Made by a program: the position numbers and the translations under genes. A DNA stretch of 64,000 bases from contig LVAV01000113.1 in the NCBI GenBank assembly GCA_001604185.1, positions 62,001-126,000 on the forward strand, written 5' to 3'. Numbering within the stretch: the stretch's first letter is position 1; the number at the start of each line of letters is the position of its first letter. This DNA comes from Clostridiales bacterium Firm_16. Lineage in GTDB: Bacteria; Bacillota; Clostridia; Saccharofermentanales; Saccharofermentanaceae. Below, piece by piece: positions 51,369 through 60,200 of this stretch. The notes beneath the pieces are model-generated. The model saw only the letters and a list, made by a program, of their open reading frames with translations. It searched no databases and was not told where the DNA came from.

Positions 51369-52069
51369 TGCATATCCGACTTGATCCGAGAACCAAACTG
51401 TACATGATATTCGTGATCTCCGCGATCGTCATGATGAGCGCGACGACACCGTTTCTGTGGGGTGTCCGGATCCTGATGACCATGATCCCGATTGCTCTCC
51501 TTATTCTTGAGAAGCACTATGCCTCGGCATTCCGCTTCCTGATCCTGTATACTCTGGCACTGTACTTAAACTTCTCGTTCATTACATCAGAATCAACGGG
51601 ATTCCTCATGGCGTTTCTGGTCGGATACTGCAGCATCATCGTGCAGTTCATGCCGGCCGTGATCACTGCGTGGTATGTGGTCCGGACCACGAAGATCGGA
51701 GAGTTCGTGTCGGCGATGCAGAAGATGCACATCCCGGACGGGATCACGATCTCACTGGCTGTCGTGATGCGTTTCTTCCCGACGATCAAGGAAGAGTACA
51801 CGTCGATCCGTGACGCCATGAAGATGCGTGGTATCATGCTCGGTGGCGGAAATGCAGCGAAGATGGTGGAGTACAGGATGATCCCGCTTCTTTTCTCGTG
51901 CGTGAATATCGGAGATGAATTATCCGCGGCCGCCATAACACGTGGCCTCGGAGGAAAGGTGAAGAGAACCAGTGTGGAGACTTTGAAGTTACGGGCGCAG
52001 GACTGTTTCCTCGCGCTGTTCTTCACGGCAGCTGCCACTGTTTTCATAGTCTTCAAGTATTTTCTGTAA
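51368..52069 (+). CDS. ECF transporter transmembrane (T) component
   Basis: 233 residues, CbiQ/EcfT family: start IRLDPRTKLYMIFVIS, about five membrane helices, and two coupling motifs AMKMRG and AAITRG (the A-R-G signatures that dock on the ATPases). It overlaps both neighbours by a single base, so S, T and A are made together. Confidence 0.93.
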   Translation: MHIRLDPRTKLYMIFVISAIVMMSATTPFLWGVRILMTMIPIALLILEKHYASAFRFLILYTLALYLNFSFITSESTGFLMAFLVGYCSIIVQFMPAVITAWYVVRTTKIGEFVSAMQKMHIPDGITISLAVVMRFFPTIKEEYTSIRDAMKMRGIMLGGGNAAKMVEYRMIPLLFSCVNIGDELSAAAITRGLGGKVKRTSVETLKLRAQDCFLALFFTAAATVFIVFKYFL

Positions 52070-53640
52070 TGGAACCCTTAGTAGATATATGTAATGTCAC
52101 CCACAAGTATAAGGGTGCCGGGGAAGACTCGATCGAAGGTGTCTCTCTTTCCGTAACGAAAGGAGAGACGCTTCTTCTGTGTGGTGCGTCCGGTTCCGGA
52201 AAGACTTCCGTGATCCGCCTGATCAACGGACTTATCCCACATTACTACCATGGAGAGATGTCAGGCGATGTCTTCGTTAAAGGTCTGGACGTCGGAAAAA
52301 TCGAACTTCACGAGCTGGCAGGCATTGTCGGGACGGTGTTCCAGAACCCGAGAAGCCAGTTCTTTTCCGTCGATACCGATGGGGAGATCGTCTTCGGCCC
52401 GGAGAATATCGGCCTTGCTCCGGAGAAGATCCTCGACCGCAAGAATATGGTCGTGGATCAGATGGATCTGGAAAAACTTCTGGGTAGAAGCCTGTTCGAA
52501 CTGTCGGGTGGCGAGAAGCAGAGGATCGCCTGCGCGTCCGTCGCGGCACTTCTTCCGGAGATCATCCTGCTCGATGAACCTTCCTCGAATCTGGATTTTG
52601 AGGCGATCGCGAAACTCCATGAGATCATCCGCGAATGGAAGGAACAGGGTAAGACGATCATCATATCTGAGCACCGTCTGTGGTATCTCAAGGACCTGGT
52701 CGACCGCGTCATCTATATGGACAACGGGAAGATCTCTCACGAATGGACGAGAGAAGAATTCTCCGCTCTCTCTGAGTCCGAGACAAAAGCACTGAAACTT
52801 CGCCCGACGGAGGTGGGAGAGCATTTCTCGAAGCTCTTTATGGAAGAAGAAAAAAACACAGATCCTGCATCGGGAAAATTTCGCGTCGGAAGAAGTGCTT
52901 TTCCCGAAGAACGAACCGCAGCACAACCAGCTTCAAGAGACGGGATCAAACTGAAGGATTTTTATTTCTCTTATCAGCATAAGCCCTATATTCTGTGGAA
53001 ACAGAAGTTTACGGAAGCAGACGGGGATTCCTTAAGTTTATGCATCCCGGAACTGGTGCTTCCCAAGGGTAAAGTAATCGCAGTGGTTGGAAGAAACGGC
53101 ACAGGTAAGTCCACGTTCCTCCGCTGTGTCTGTGGCCTCGAGAAGGATTGCTCCGGAACGATCGAAATCGATGGAAAGACGTATCGAGGAAAGCAGCGCA
53201 TCAGGGTTTCCTATATGGTCATGCAGGATGTGAATCATCAGCTTTTCACCGATAGTGTTGTGTCAGAAGTGATGCTCTCCATGAAAGAAAAAGATGAGCG
53301 CAGATGCCAGGAGATACTTGACACTCTCGGACTTTCCACTTATAAGGACACTCACCCGATGGCACTGTCAGGCGGTCAGAAACAACGTGTTGCGATTGCC
53401 TCGGCCATTGCGGCGGAAGCACAGATCCTGCTTTTTGACGAACCGACATCCGGTCTGGATTTTGCACATATGGAGAAAGTAGGGGTACTTCTGCGAAGAC
53501 TTGCGGCTTCAGGGAAAACCGTACTGGTCAGTACACACGATCCGGAACTGATCGAGCAGTGCTGCGATTACGAACTTTACATCCGAAAAGGAAGAGTCGT
53601 CTCGCTCGAAAGCTGCCGTCAAATCGAAACCCTAAGATAA
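52069..53640 (+). CDS. ECF transporter ATPase with two fused ATP-binding domains
   Basis: 523 residues. Domain 1 (about 5-250): Walker A CGASGSGKTS, signature LSGGEKQRIACAS, Walker B IILLDEPSSNLD. Domain 2 (about 290-523): VGRNGTGKST, LSGGQKQRVAIAS, ILLFDEPTSGLD. One chain supplies both EcfA and EcfA' functions. With the S and T genes this makes a complete dedicated (group I) ECF importer, in the same operon as the IrtAB/YbtPQ-like pair. Confidence 0.93.
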   Translation: MEPLVDICNVTHKYKGAGEDSIEGVSLSVTKGETLLLCGASGSGKTSVIRLINGLIPHYYHGEMSGDVFVKGLDVGKIELHELAGIVGTVFQNPRSQFFSVDTDGEIVFGPENIGLAPEKILDRKNMVVDQMDLEKLLGRSLFELSGGEKQRIACASVAALLPEIILLDEPSSNLDFEAIAKLHEIIREWKEQGKTIIISEHRLWYLKDLVDRVIYMDNGKISHEWTREEFSALSESETKALKLRPTEVGEHFSKLFMEEEKNTDPASGKFRVGRSAFPEERTAAQPASRDGIKLKDFYFSYQHKPYILWKQKFTEADGDSLSLCIPELVLPKGKVIAVVGRNGTGKSTFLRCVCGLEKDCSGTIEIDGKTYRGKQRIRVSYMVMQDVNHQLFTDSVVSEVMLSMKEKDERRCQEILDTLGLSTYKDTHPMALSGGQKQRVAIASAIAAEAQILLFDEPTSGLDFAHMEKVGVLLRRLAASGKTVLVSTHDPELIEQCCDYELYIRKGRVVSLESCRQIETLR

Positions 53641-53641
53641 A

Positions 53642-53676
53642 CAAAAACCCGAAAGTCTGAAACCAGACTTCCGGGT
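53642..53676 (-). terminator. Terminator of the tRNA-Val gene
   Basis: ACCCGAAAGTCTG (53647-53659) pairs with CAGACTTCCGGGT (53664-53676) with one mismatch; on the minus strand TTTTTGTTT follows. It may also slow plus-strand transcripts leaving the ECF operon. Confidence 0.75.
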
Positions 53677-53687
53677 CTTACGTTAAG

Positions 53688-53762
53688 TGGTGGAAACTAT
53701 GGGGTTTGAACCCATGACCCCTCCCCTGTGAAGGGAATGCTCTCCCGCTGAGCTAAGCTTCC
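53688..53762 (-). tRNA. tRNA-Val (anticodon CAC)
   Basis: Cloverleaf on the minus strand: acceptor GGAAGCT/AGTTTCC, D stem GCTC/GAGC, anticodon stem TTCCC/GGGAG with loop TTCACAG (anticodon CAC, reading GTG), T stem ATGGG/CCCAT with loop TTCAAAC, discriminator A, encoded CCA at 53690-53688. 75 nt. Confidence 0.95.
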
Positions 53763-53883
53763 GCTCATTATGATACCACAAATCTGACTATGTGTGTCAA
53801 AGAATGCAAAAAACGCCACAATCAGTTACAATGGTGGGGAGAGCCACGGGCTTTCGATCTGAAGGAATAAGAGGAGAGCAGAC

Positions 53884-54600
53884 ATGAGCGACGAATTGCG
53901 TGAACAGGAAGACGCCATCGAGCAGGAAGCACAGGATATCGTAGACGAAGCGGAAGAGACCGTATCGGATGTGTCCGATGAAGTTACGGAATCGGAAGAC
54001 ATCGAGGATGAAGACGAAGAGGATTCCGATGAAGACCTCGAAGAAGATGACGAGGACGATGAGGACTACGAATACGAAGACGAGGATGAAGAAGAGGAAG
54101 AGATCCCGCCGGAGGAAGTGAAGTTTACGACCACATCGGATATCACACTGGAAGAATATAAGCGCATGACACGCAGTATTCCCTGGAGTGTACTGATGCC
54201 GCCTTTCCTGAAGGCCATGATCTTCGTTGCGGCATTAAGTTTCGCGTTGAGTTTCGTTTCCAGCATGCTGATCATACCGCTGGTCTTCATACCGGGTATG
54301 CTCCTGGTATGTGTGGCCCTATGGGCGCTGAAAGGATTCCTGGCGGATCGTGCCTATGGCAAGATGATGCTTAAGAGCGACATGGATACTGTACGTACCT
54401 ATGATTTCTGTGAGACTTATCTCCTGAGTAAAGGTGCGGTTTCCACAACGAAGATCCACTACAGCATGGTGAAGAAGATGATCGAGACCGAACTCAATAT
54501 CTACCTGCAGATCCGTGGTGTACGTATGGTAGTGATCCTTGTGAAAGAGAACTGTTCCGAGGATCTGATCGCTTTTCTCAAGGAAAGATTTCCTATGTAA
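53884..54600 (+). CDS. Membrane protein with long acidic N-terminus (YcxB-like C-terminus)
   Basis: 238 residues. Residues 1-80 are almost purely Asp/Glu with a few Ser and Tyr; then a short TTTSDITLEEYKRMTR segment, two adjacent membrane helices (residues about 110-160), and a soluble domain (SDMDTVRTYDFCETYLLS...IRGVRMVVILVKENC) with the look of a YcxB-like C-terminal domain. The acidic tail may bind cations or basic proteins. Function unknown. GAGGAGAG precedes the ATG. Confidence 0.72.
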   Translation: MSDELREQEDAIEQEAQDIVDEAEETVSDVSDEVTESEDIEDEDEEDSDEDLEEDDEDDEDYEYEDEDEEEEEIPPEEVKFTTTSDITLEEYKRMTRSIPWSVLMPPFLKAMIFVAALSFALSFVSSMLIIPLVFIPGMLLVCVALWALKGFLADRAYGKMMLKSDMDTVRTYDFCETYLLSKGAVSTTKIHYSMVKKMIETELNIYLQIRGVRMVVILVKENCSEDLIAFLKERFPM

Positions 54601-54727
54601 AAGAAGGGTATCTGAGGTTACAGAATATACATAATTCCCTGATAGAATAATACGTGAGTGACACGCCCGGACACGCGCCGGATCCAGAAGTGACCGTACT
54701 TCTGAAGTGAAGGAATGGAGGTAAAAC

Positions 54728-55555
54728 ATGAGGACGAATATCATAGGATTCCACCGTGAATATGAAGAAAACGGTTGTTTCTGCAACTGGTACCCGGCTG
54801 AGTTCGACTATGCCGGAAGGCATTACCTGCATTCTGAGCAGTTCATGATGTACCAGAAAGTCATGATGTTCGGCCAGCAGGAACTGGGCGATGAGATCAT
54901 GCGTACCCCGGATCCGGAACAGTGCAAGATCCTGGGGCGTGAATTTTTCGAAGGATTCGATGCAGACCTATGGAAAAGAACTCGCTACGCGGTAGTAAAG
55001 CGTGGCATTCGTGCGAAGTTCGCCCAGAATCCTTCCATGATGGAGACACTTTTCGAGACGGGAACAGCCTTGCTGGCGGAGTGCTCGCCTCGTGACAAGG
55101 ACTGGGGCATCCTGCTTTCCACATCCGATCCGGAGGTGCAGGATGTGACGAAGTGGAGAGGTACCAATCTTCTGGGCCAGATGCTGATGGATATCCGCGA
55201 GGATCTGCGTCTGGAGCTGATGCTGACAGGTACCGGAGAAGTGATCCCCTATAGCGATGCGAAAGAGAAAGAAGCGATCCCAGAGTGGGAGTTCTGTGCC
55301 GGAGAAATGCTTCGCATTCCGGCCTTCAATAAGACGGTCTGTGCCTATAGCGATACCATCGGATGCGTAAAGGGCGACGAAGCAACACGCAATGCGTTCC
55401 TTTTCGACAAATCCATGGCAGACTGGGAAGCCCTGATCCGTGCAGGATCGCCTTCGGCAGAAGGACTGCCTGTACCGGGATTCTTCGAGCTGAAACAGGA
55501 TGTGTACGATATCGCAGACCGGATGGCATTAATTCGAGACGAACAGGAAGAATAA
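54728..55555 (+). CDS. NADAR-family protein (YbiA-like) with C-terminal extension
   Basis: 275 residues. The first 160 form a NADAR/YbiA domain: GCFCNWYPAEFDYAGRHYLHSEQFMMYQKVMMF, GREFFEGFDADLWKRTRYAVVKRGIRAKF, and KWRGTNLLGQMLMDIRE. Characterised YbiA-type enzymes hydrolyse the N-glycosidic bond of riboflavin-pathway intermediates, and NADAR proteins act on ADP-ribose derivatives. The extra 110 C-terminal residues (beginning LMLTGTGEVIPYSDAK) are unlike the single-domain family and I do not recognise them. GGAGGT precedes the ATG. It is followed within 5 bases by the patatin-like gene. Confidence 0.8.
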   Translation: MRTNIIGFHREYEENGCFCNWYPAEFDYAGRHYLHSEQFMMYQKVMMFGQQELGDEIMRTPDPEQCKILGREFFEGFDADLWKRTRYAVVKRGIRAKFAQNPSMMETLFETGTALLAECSPRDKDWGILLSTSDPEVQDVTKWRGTNLLGQMLMDIREDLRLELMLTGTGEVIPYSDAKEKEAIPEWEFCAGEMLRIPAFNKTVCAYSDTIGCVKGDEATRNAFLFDKSMADWEALIRAGSPSAEGLPVPGFFELKQDVYDIADRMALIRDEQEE

Positions 55556-55560
55556 CAGGA

Positions 55561-56403
55561 ATGAAAACAGGAATAATTGACGTCGGCGGAGGAATGCGCG
55601 GCGTCTATGGGGCGGGTGTTCTGGATTGCTGTATGGATCACGACATCCGCTTCGATGTGTGTGTAGGTGTATCGGCGGGCGCGGCCAATCTCTGTGCCTA
55701 TCTTTCCGGACAGCGAGGAAGAAATTACCACTACTACTGTGACTATGCTTTCCGTCCGGAATACATGGGCTGGAAGCACTATATCCGTGAGAGAAACTAC
55801 ATCAATCTCGACTATATCTACGGGACCCTGGCCAATCACGACGGGGAAAATCCGCTGGACTTTCCGAAACTGGTGGAGAATCCTGCCGAGTTCATCGTCG
55901 TGACGACAGATGCCGAGACCGGAAAACCGTGCTATTTCAGCAAAGACGATATGGCACAGGATGACTATACGGTGGTGAAGGCATCCAGCAGTGTGCCCAT
56001 CGTGAACCGTCCTTATCCGGTAAAAGGACACCCCTATTTCGATGGCGGTGTGTCGGATCCTGTACCGCTTCCCAAATGTCTGGAACAGGGCTGTGATAAA
56101 GTCGTGGTGATCCTGACGCGTCCGAGTGATTTCCGAAGAGAAGCGAAGACCGACAAGTATTTCGTGAAGATGCTGAGACGGAAATATCCCCAGATGGCGG
56201 AGAGCCTGCAGCGTCGTGCCGACGCGTATAATAACGGTGTAGAACTGGCCCTGGAATATGAGAAGAAGGGAATCGCGAAAGTTATCGCGCCGTCAGATAT
56301 CGGAAAGATGAAGACCCTGAACCGCAGCAAAGAAGATATGGATGCGCTTTATCAGAAGGGGCTCAAAGACGGGGAGAAGATCCTGGATTTCCTGAAGGGT
56401 TGA
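55561..56403 (+). CDS. Patatin-like phospholipase (DUF6363-type C-terminus)
   Basis: 280 residues. Oxyanion loop DVGGGMRGVYGAGVLD, nucleophile GVSAGAANL (GxSxG), catalytic Asp in DGGVSDPVPLP. The C-terminal segment (VIAPSDIGKMKTLNRSKEDMDALYQKG) is that of the YjjU-like patatin group. It is a cytoplasmic esterase or phospholipase of unknown substrate. The ATG 55561 has ACAGGA upstream and starts 5 bases after the NADAR stop, so the two are probably translated together. Confidence 0.9.
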   Translation: MKTGIIDVGGGMRGVYGAGVLDCCMDHDIRFDVCVGVSAGAANLCAYLSGQRGRNYHYYCDYAFRPEYMGWKHYIRERNYINLDYIYGTLANHDGENPLDFPKLVENPAEFIVVTTDAETGKPCYFSKDDMAQDDYTVVKASSSVPIVNRPYPVKGHPYFDGGVSDPVPLPKCLEQGCDKVVVILTRPSDFRREAKTDKYFVKMLRRKYPQMAESLQRRADAYNNGVELALEYEKKGIAKVIAPSDIGKMKTLNRSKEDMDALYQKGLKDGEKILDFLKG

Positions 56404-56552
56404 GGCTCGAAGAGCAGGACCGGTCGGTGTCGCAAATGGAGCGCCCCCACAGCCGGAAGGCGAAGCACAACCCCCATTAGTATAGTTCTTTTCAAGCGAA
56501 ATGAAGCAACAAAAACTGCACAAATCGGCACCCGGATTTCTGTGCAGGATTA

Positions 56553-56579
56553 TTAGCACTCTCGCCTTGACAGTGCTAA
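56553..56579. promoter_or_regulatory. CIRCE element (HrcA operator)
   Basis: TTAGCACTC (56553-56561), 9-base spacer, CAGTGCTAA (56571-56579), one mismatch from the consensus GAGTGCTAA. It overlaps the -35 box of the Hsp20 promoter. Confidence 0.93.
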
Positions 56580-56594
56580 TTTCGGACCTATAAT
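56567..56594 (+). promoter_or_regulatory. Promoter of the Hsp20 gene
   Basis: Perfect TTGACA (56567-56572), 16-bp spacer, perfect TATAAT (56589-56594); the -35 box lies inside the CIRCE element. Confidence 0.85.
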
Positions 56595-56682
56595 AGGAGA
56601 CGAACAAAGGAACGAAGATCCAAATAGAAGATAAGACCTCCGCCCCCAAAGTTCGATAACATTAAGATTGGAGGAATGATGT

Positions 56683-57120
56683 ATGTTATCGTTATTTGGT
56701 GAGAACTTATTTGATGATTGGATGGGCTTCCCGATGAGAGAGCTCGCAAACGTGGACCGCAGGCTTTATGGTAAGAATGCCGGTCATGTCATGAAGACGG
56801 ATGTAAACGAGACGGACGAGAACTATGAACTCGAGATCGATCTTCCTGGCTTTAAGAAGGACGAGATCAATGTCAAACTCGAAGACGGCTACATGACCAT
56901 CAGTGCGACCAAGGGTCTGAATCAGGAGAAGAAGGACAGAAAGGGCAAGATCATCCGCCAGGAGAGATATGCAGGTGCCATGTCCAGAAGCTTCTACGTA
57001 GGCGCAGGCGTTCGTAATGAAGACGTCAAAGCGAAGTTTGAAGATGGTGTCCTGAAGCTGGATATCCCGAAGAAAGAGATGAATCTCCCGGGCAATAACA
57101 CGATCAATATCGAAGGCTGA
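56683..57120 (+). CDS. Hsp20/alpha-crystallin small heat-shock protein
   Basis: 145 residues. The crystallin domain runs from about residue 38: TDVNETDENYELEIDLPGFKKDEI, then EDGYMTISATK, and the A.FEDGVLKLDIPKK region; no IxI motif is obvious at the end beyond NTINIEG. An ATP-independent holdase that binds unfolding proteins. GGAGG lies 8 bases before the ATG. Control by the CIRCE element implies HrcA repression and heat induction. Confidence 0.95.
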   Translation: MLSLFGENLFDDWMGFPMRELANVDRRLYGKNAGHVMKTDVNETDENYELEIDLPGFKKDEINVKLEDGYMTISATKGLNQEKKDRKGKIIRQERYAGAMSRSFYVGAGVRNEDVKAKFEDGVLKLDIPKKEMNLPGNNTINIEG

Positions 57121-57161
57121 TAATGCATACAGGGGCTTGCCTCCCAAACACTCCCGTGAAA

Positions 57162-57203
57162 AAGAAGGGACCACCTCAAAGATCTTTTGAGATGGTCCTT
57201 CTT
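57162..57203. terminator. Bidirectional terminator between Hsp20 and the minus-strand giant gene
   Basis: AAGAAGGGACCACCTCAAA (57162-57180) pairs with TTTGAGATGGTCCTTCTT (57186-57203); plus strand continues with GTT and the minus strand with TTTTTCAC. Confidence 0.8.
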
Positions 57204-57224
57204 GTTATGTAATGAAATCGACGA

Positions 57225-60200
57225 TCAGGAAACATCGATTCCGTTTTCTGCGGCGTATTCCTTGAACTTTTCGATCGCTTTGTTGCGGGATGCTCTGCCG
57301 TGAGAATAATCCCGGGCCATATCCTGGAAGTACGAATCCAAGATCGTATCGTAAGTGCTAAAAGAACCTGCAGAGGTCCTGGATAAAGCTTTCGTAAAGA
57401 TGGAAGCCGGGTTCTGGTTGTTCAGGAGGCCCCAGGAGTACTTGTCACTACTGGTCAGCATATTCATGACGGTCATGGAAGCGATGGTGTCCTTGTGTTC
57501 TGAATTGTAGATCTGGCCGGTAGCCCACTTGTACTGAAGTCCGTCCTTCGAGCAGTCCAGCGTGATGTAGTTGATCAGTTCAGCGACGCCGGCTGCTTTC
57601 TCTGTGCCGAGAACGTTTCTGTTGACCATGATCCATGATCCGCCCCAGTAGAAGTGGAAAGGAGCTTCGCAGACGGCCCAGTCACCATATCCGGTCTCCG
57701 CGGAAGTACAGTATCCGCCGATTACGTAACTAACAAGCCATGCAGGACCGAAGAATCCAAATACCTTTCTTTCACCGGTGCCCATAATGTCGCCTGTCCA
57801 GTCTGCGCTCCACTGGAAACTGTCTGTGCAGTAGTTGCTATCGATCATCTTCTTGGATGTGTCAAGGAACTGTTCGCGTACCGGATCGATATTGAGCTTG
57901 CCGTTTACGACCCAAGGAGTTTTGGCGGCCTTATTCGATCCGATCCAGAGGTCGGAGAGGGAAGAAGCCATGGCATATCCCTTAGCCTTGAGCTTCTCAG
58001 CTGCAGCAAGGTATGTATTCCAGCTGTTGGTGTTGGCGCCGATGGCTTTCTCGATGGTATCAGGAGAATCGGAACCGAATACTTCCTTAGCGATAGAACG
58101 TCTGTAAATGAATACACCTGCGTTGGACTGATAAGACAGTCCGAGGACTTTGCCGTCGGAATTACGGGTACCGAGGCTGACGATATAAGGTGCGATCGCT
58201 GCTTTCTGGGCGCGGGATGCATAATCCGAGAACAGCTGATCGTACGGTGCGGCATACTGCGAATAATCACCATTGATATACGCATATCTGTAGTCTGCTT
58301 CTGCGCAGTAAATGTCCGGACCACCGCTCTTGAGGAGGCTATTCAGAGTCTTCTCGTAATTCTGGTTATCGTTGTTCGTGTAAGAACTCGTGATCTTATA
58401 TTTTGCCGCGAAATCCGGATGGGTATTGTAATAGGACATGACCTGATCATAGAGTTCGCTGGACATGGAGAACAGATTGATCTCGATCTTGCCGGGCTTG
58501 GTCGGAAGCGTTCCGCGATCGATGCCGTACTGCTTACAAAGTGCAGTGAATTCCGGTGATTCAGAGAACCACTTCAAGGCTTCGTAACGGGTCGTGCCCT
58601 GTGAAAGTGCCGATACCCAGTAATCCAGTCCGCCTTCGTCTGCGTCTCTTCCCATGAAGGTGCGATACAGACGGGCAACATATTCGGTGTCACTTGTTTT
58701 GAATCCGACAAACTCATCAGAGCTGAAGAAAAGGTCTGCGGCTTCCGCTGCATTCTTCTCGAGGTTGGTCAGAGCCAGGGCCCAGTAGTTAAGACCACCT
58801 TTCTCCGGCTGACGCTTGAGGCATTCTGTATAAAGTCTTGTGGCAAAAGCCAGTGCATTGGCGGATGGTGTGGTAGCTTTGTGATACTGCGCACCGGACT
58901 TGACTCCGTAGCTGGCGCAGACATTACACCATTCGGTTGATTCGATAAAGCCGTTTACGACATCGGATTTCGGGGTGCCGGACTTGAGCTGGCCTAGCCA
59001 GAAATCCTTACCGCCCTGCTCGGACTGACGGTCGAAGAAGACGGAATACAGTGTCTCGACGAACTGATCGTCATTCAATTTACGGTTCATGAATTCAGGT
59101 GCATCCAGCAGGAAGAAACGAGCGCACTCGGCACCTGTGGCACCATCTTCTACTACGTGCTTGACCCAGAAAGCTTTACCCTCAGCTTCCGGTTCACGAT
59201 TCAGAGCGATCTTGTAAAGTCTCTCGACGAATCCCTCGAATCCTTTGTTTCCAGGAACAGGAGACGGTGTCGGAAGAGGTGTTGTGGTAGGCACCTTTGT
59301 CGGAGTAGGTGTCGCCTGTGCAGTCGGTGTCGGTGTTTTGATCGGAGGTACCAGTTCGGTGTCTCTGTCGAAAGAGAAGAGTATATCGCCCTTCTCCGGA
59401 TCGACATATGCGAGGTATGTATCTTTGGATACCAACTTGCCGTATTCCATCGCATCTACAATGGACGGACAGTTGCTGACATCCAGCTTCTTGATCTTGT
59501 TGGTGTGCGTCTCAAGAGTACAGAGATTCTCACAGGTGCTCAGATCCAGAGCAGATAACTGGTTCCTGCTGCAGTCCAGAATATAAAGACGACACTTGGA
59601 TACGTTGAGAGAAGTCAGCTTGCAATTCCGACAATACAGGCTGCCAAGATCCGTGTTCTTGGACAGGTCCAGGCTGGTGATCGGATTGTCGGAACAATTC
59701 AGACGGTCGAGCTTGCTCAGCGCAGTGACGTTCAGGGACGAGAGGTTATTGTTCCCACATGCAAGGATCATAAGATTGGTATTCTTGCTCAGATTCAGAG
59801 AAGTAAGTTTATTGTTCGAACAGTCGACCGAAGTCAGGGACGGATTCTTACTGAGATCCAGGGAAGTCAGCGCAAGATCAGTACAACGCAATTCGGACAA
59901 CTTGGTATTCTTACTTGTATCAACAGACTTCAGATTGTTACGGCCATAGTCGATAGACATAAGGTTGGCATTCTTCGTGACGTTCAGAGAAGTCAGCCCG
60001 CAATCGTTGCAATTCAGGCTCTGCAGATTGGCATTCTTGCTGACATCCAGAGACGAGAACTTGTTTCCGGAACATACAAGCACGCGAAGCTTGGTCAGCA
60101 TGGAAACATCCAATGAAGTGAGCGCATTATAGTTACAATACAGTACTTCAAGATCGGTGTTTTTGCTTACATCCAGAGATTTCAGAGAACTGCACTGGAA

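Noticed and set aside
54728-56403. NADAR plus patatin as an anti-phage operon
   Set aside because: The patatin is of the ordinary YjjU/DUF6363 type, and no cyclase, nuclease or other defence gene is adjacent; kept only as a low-scoring observation.
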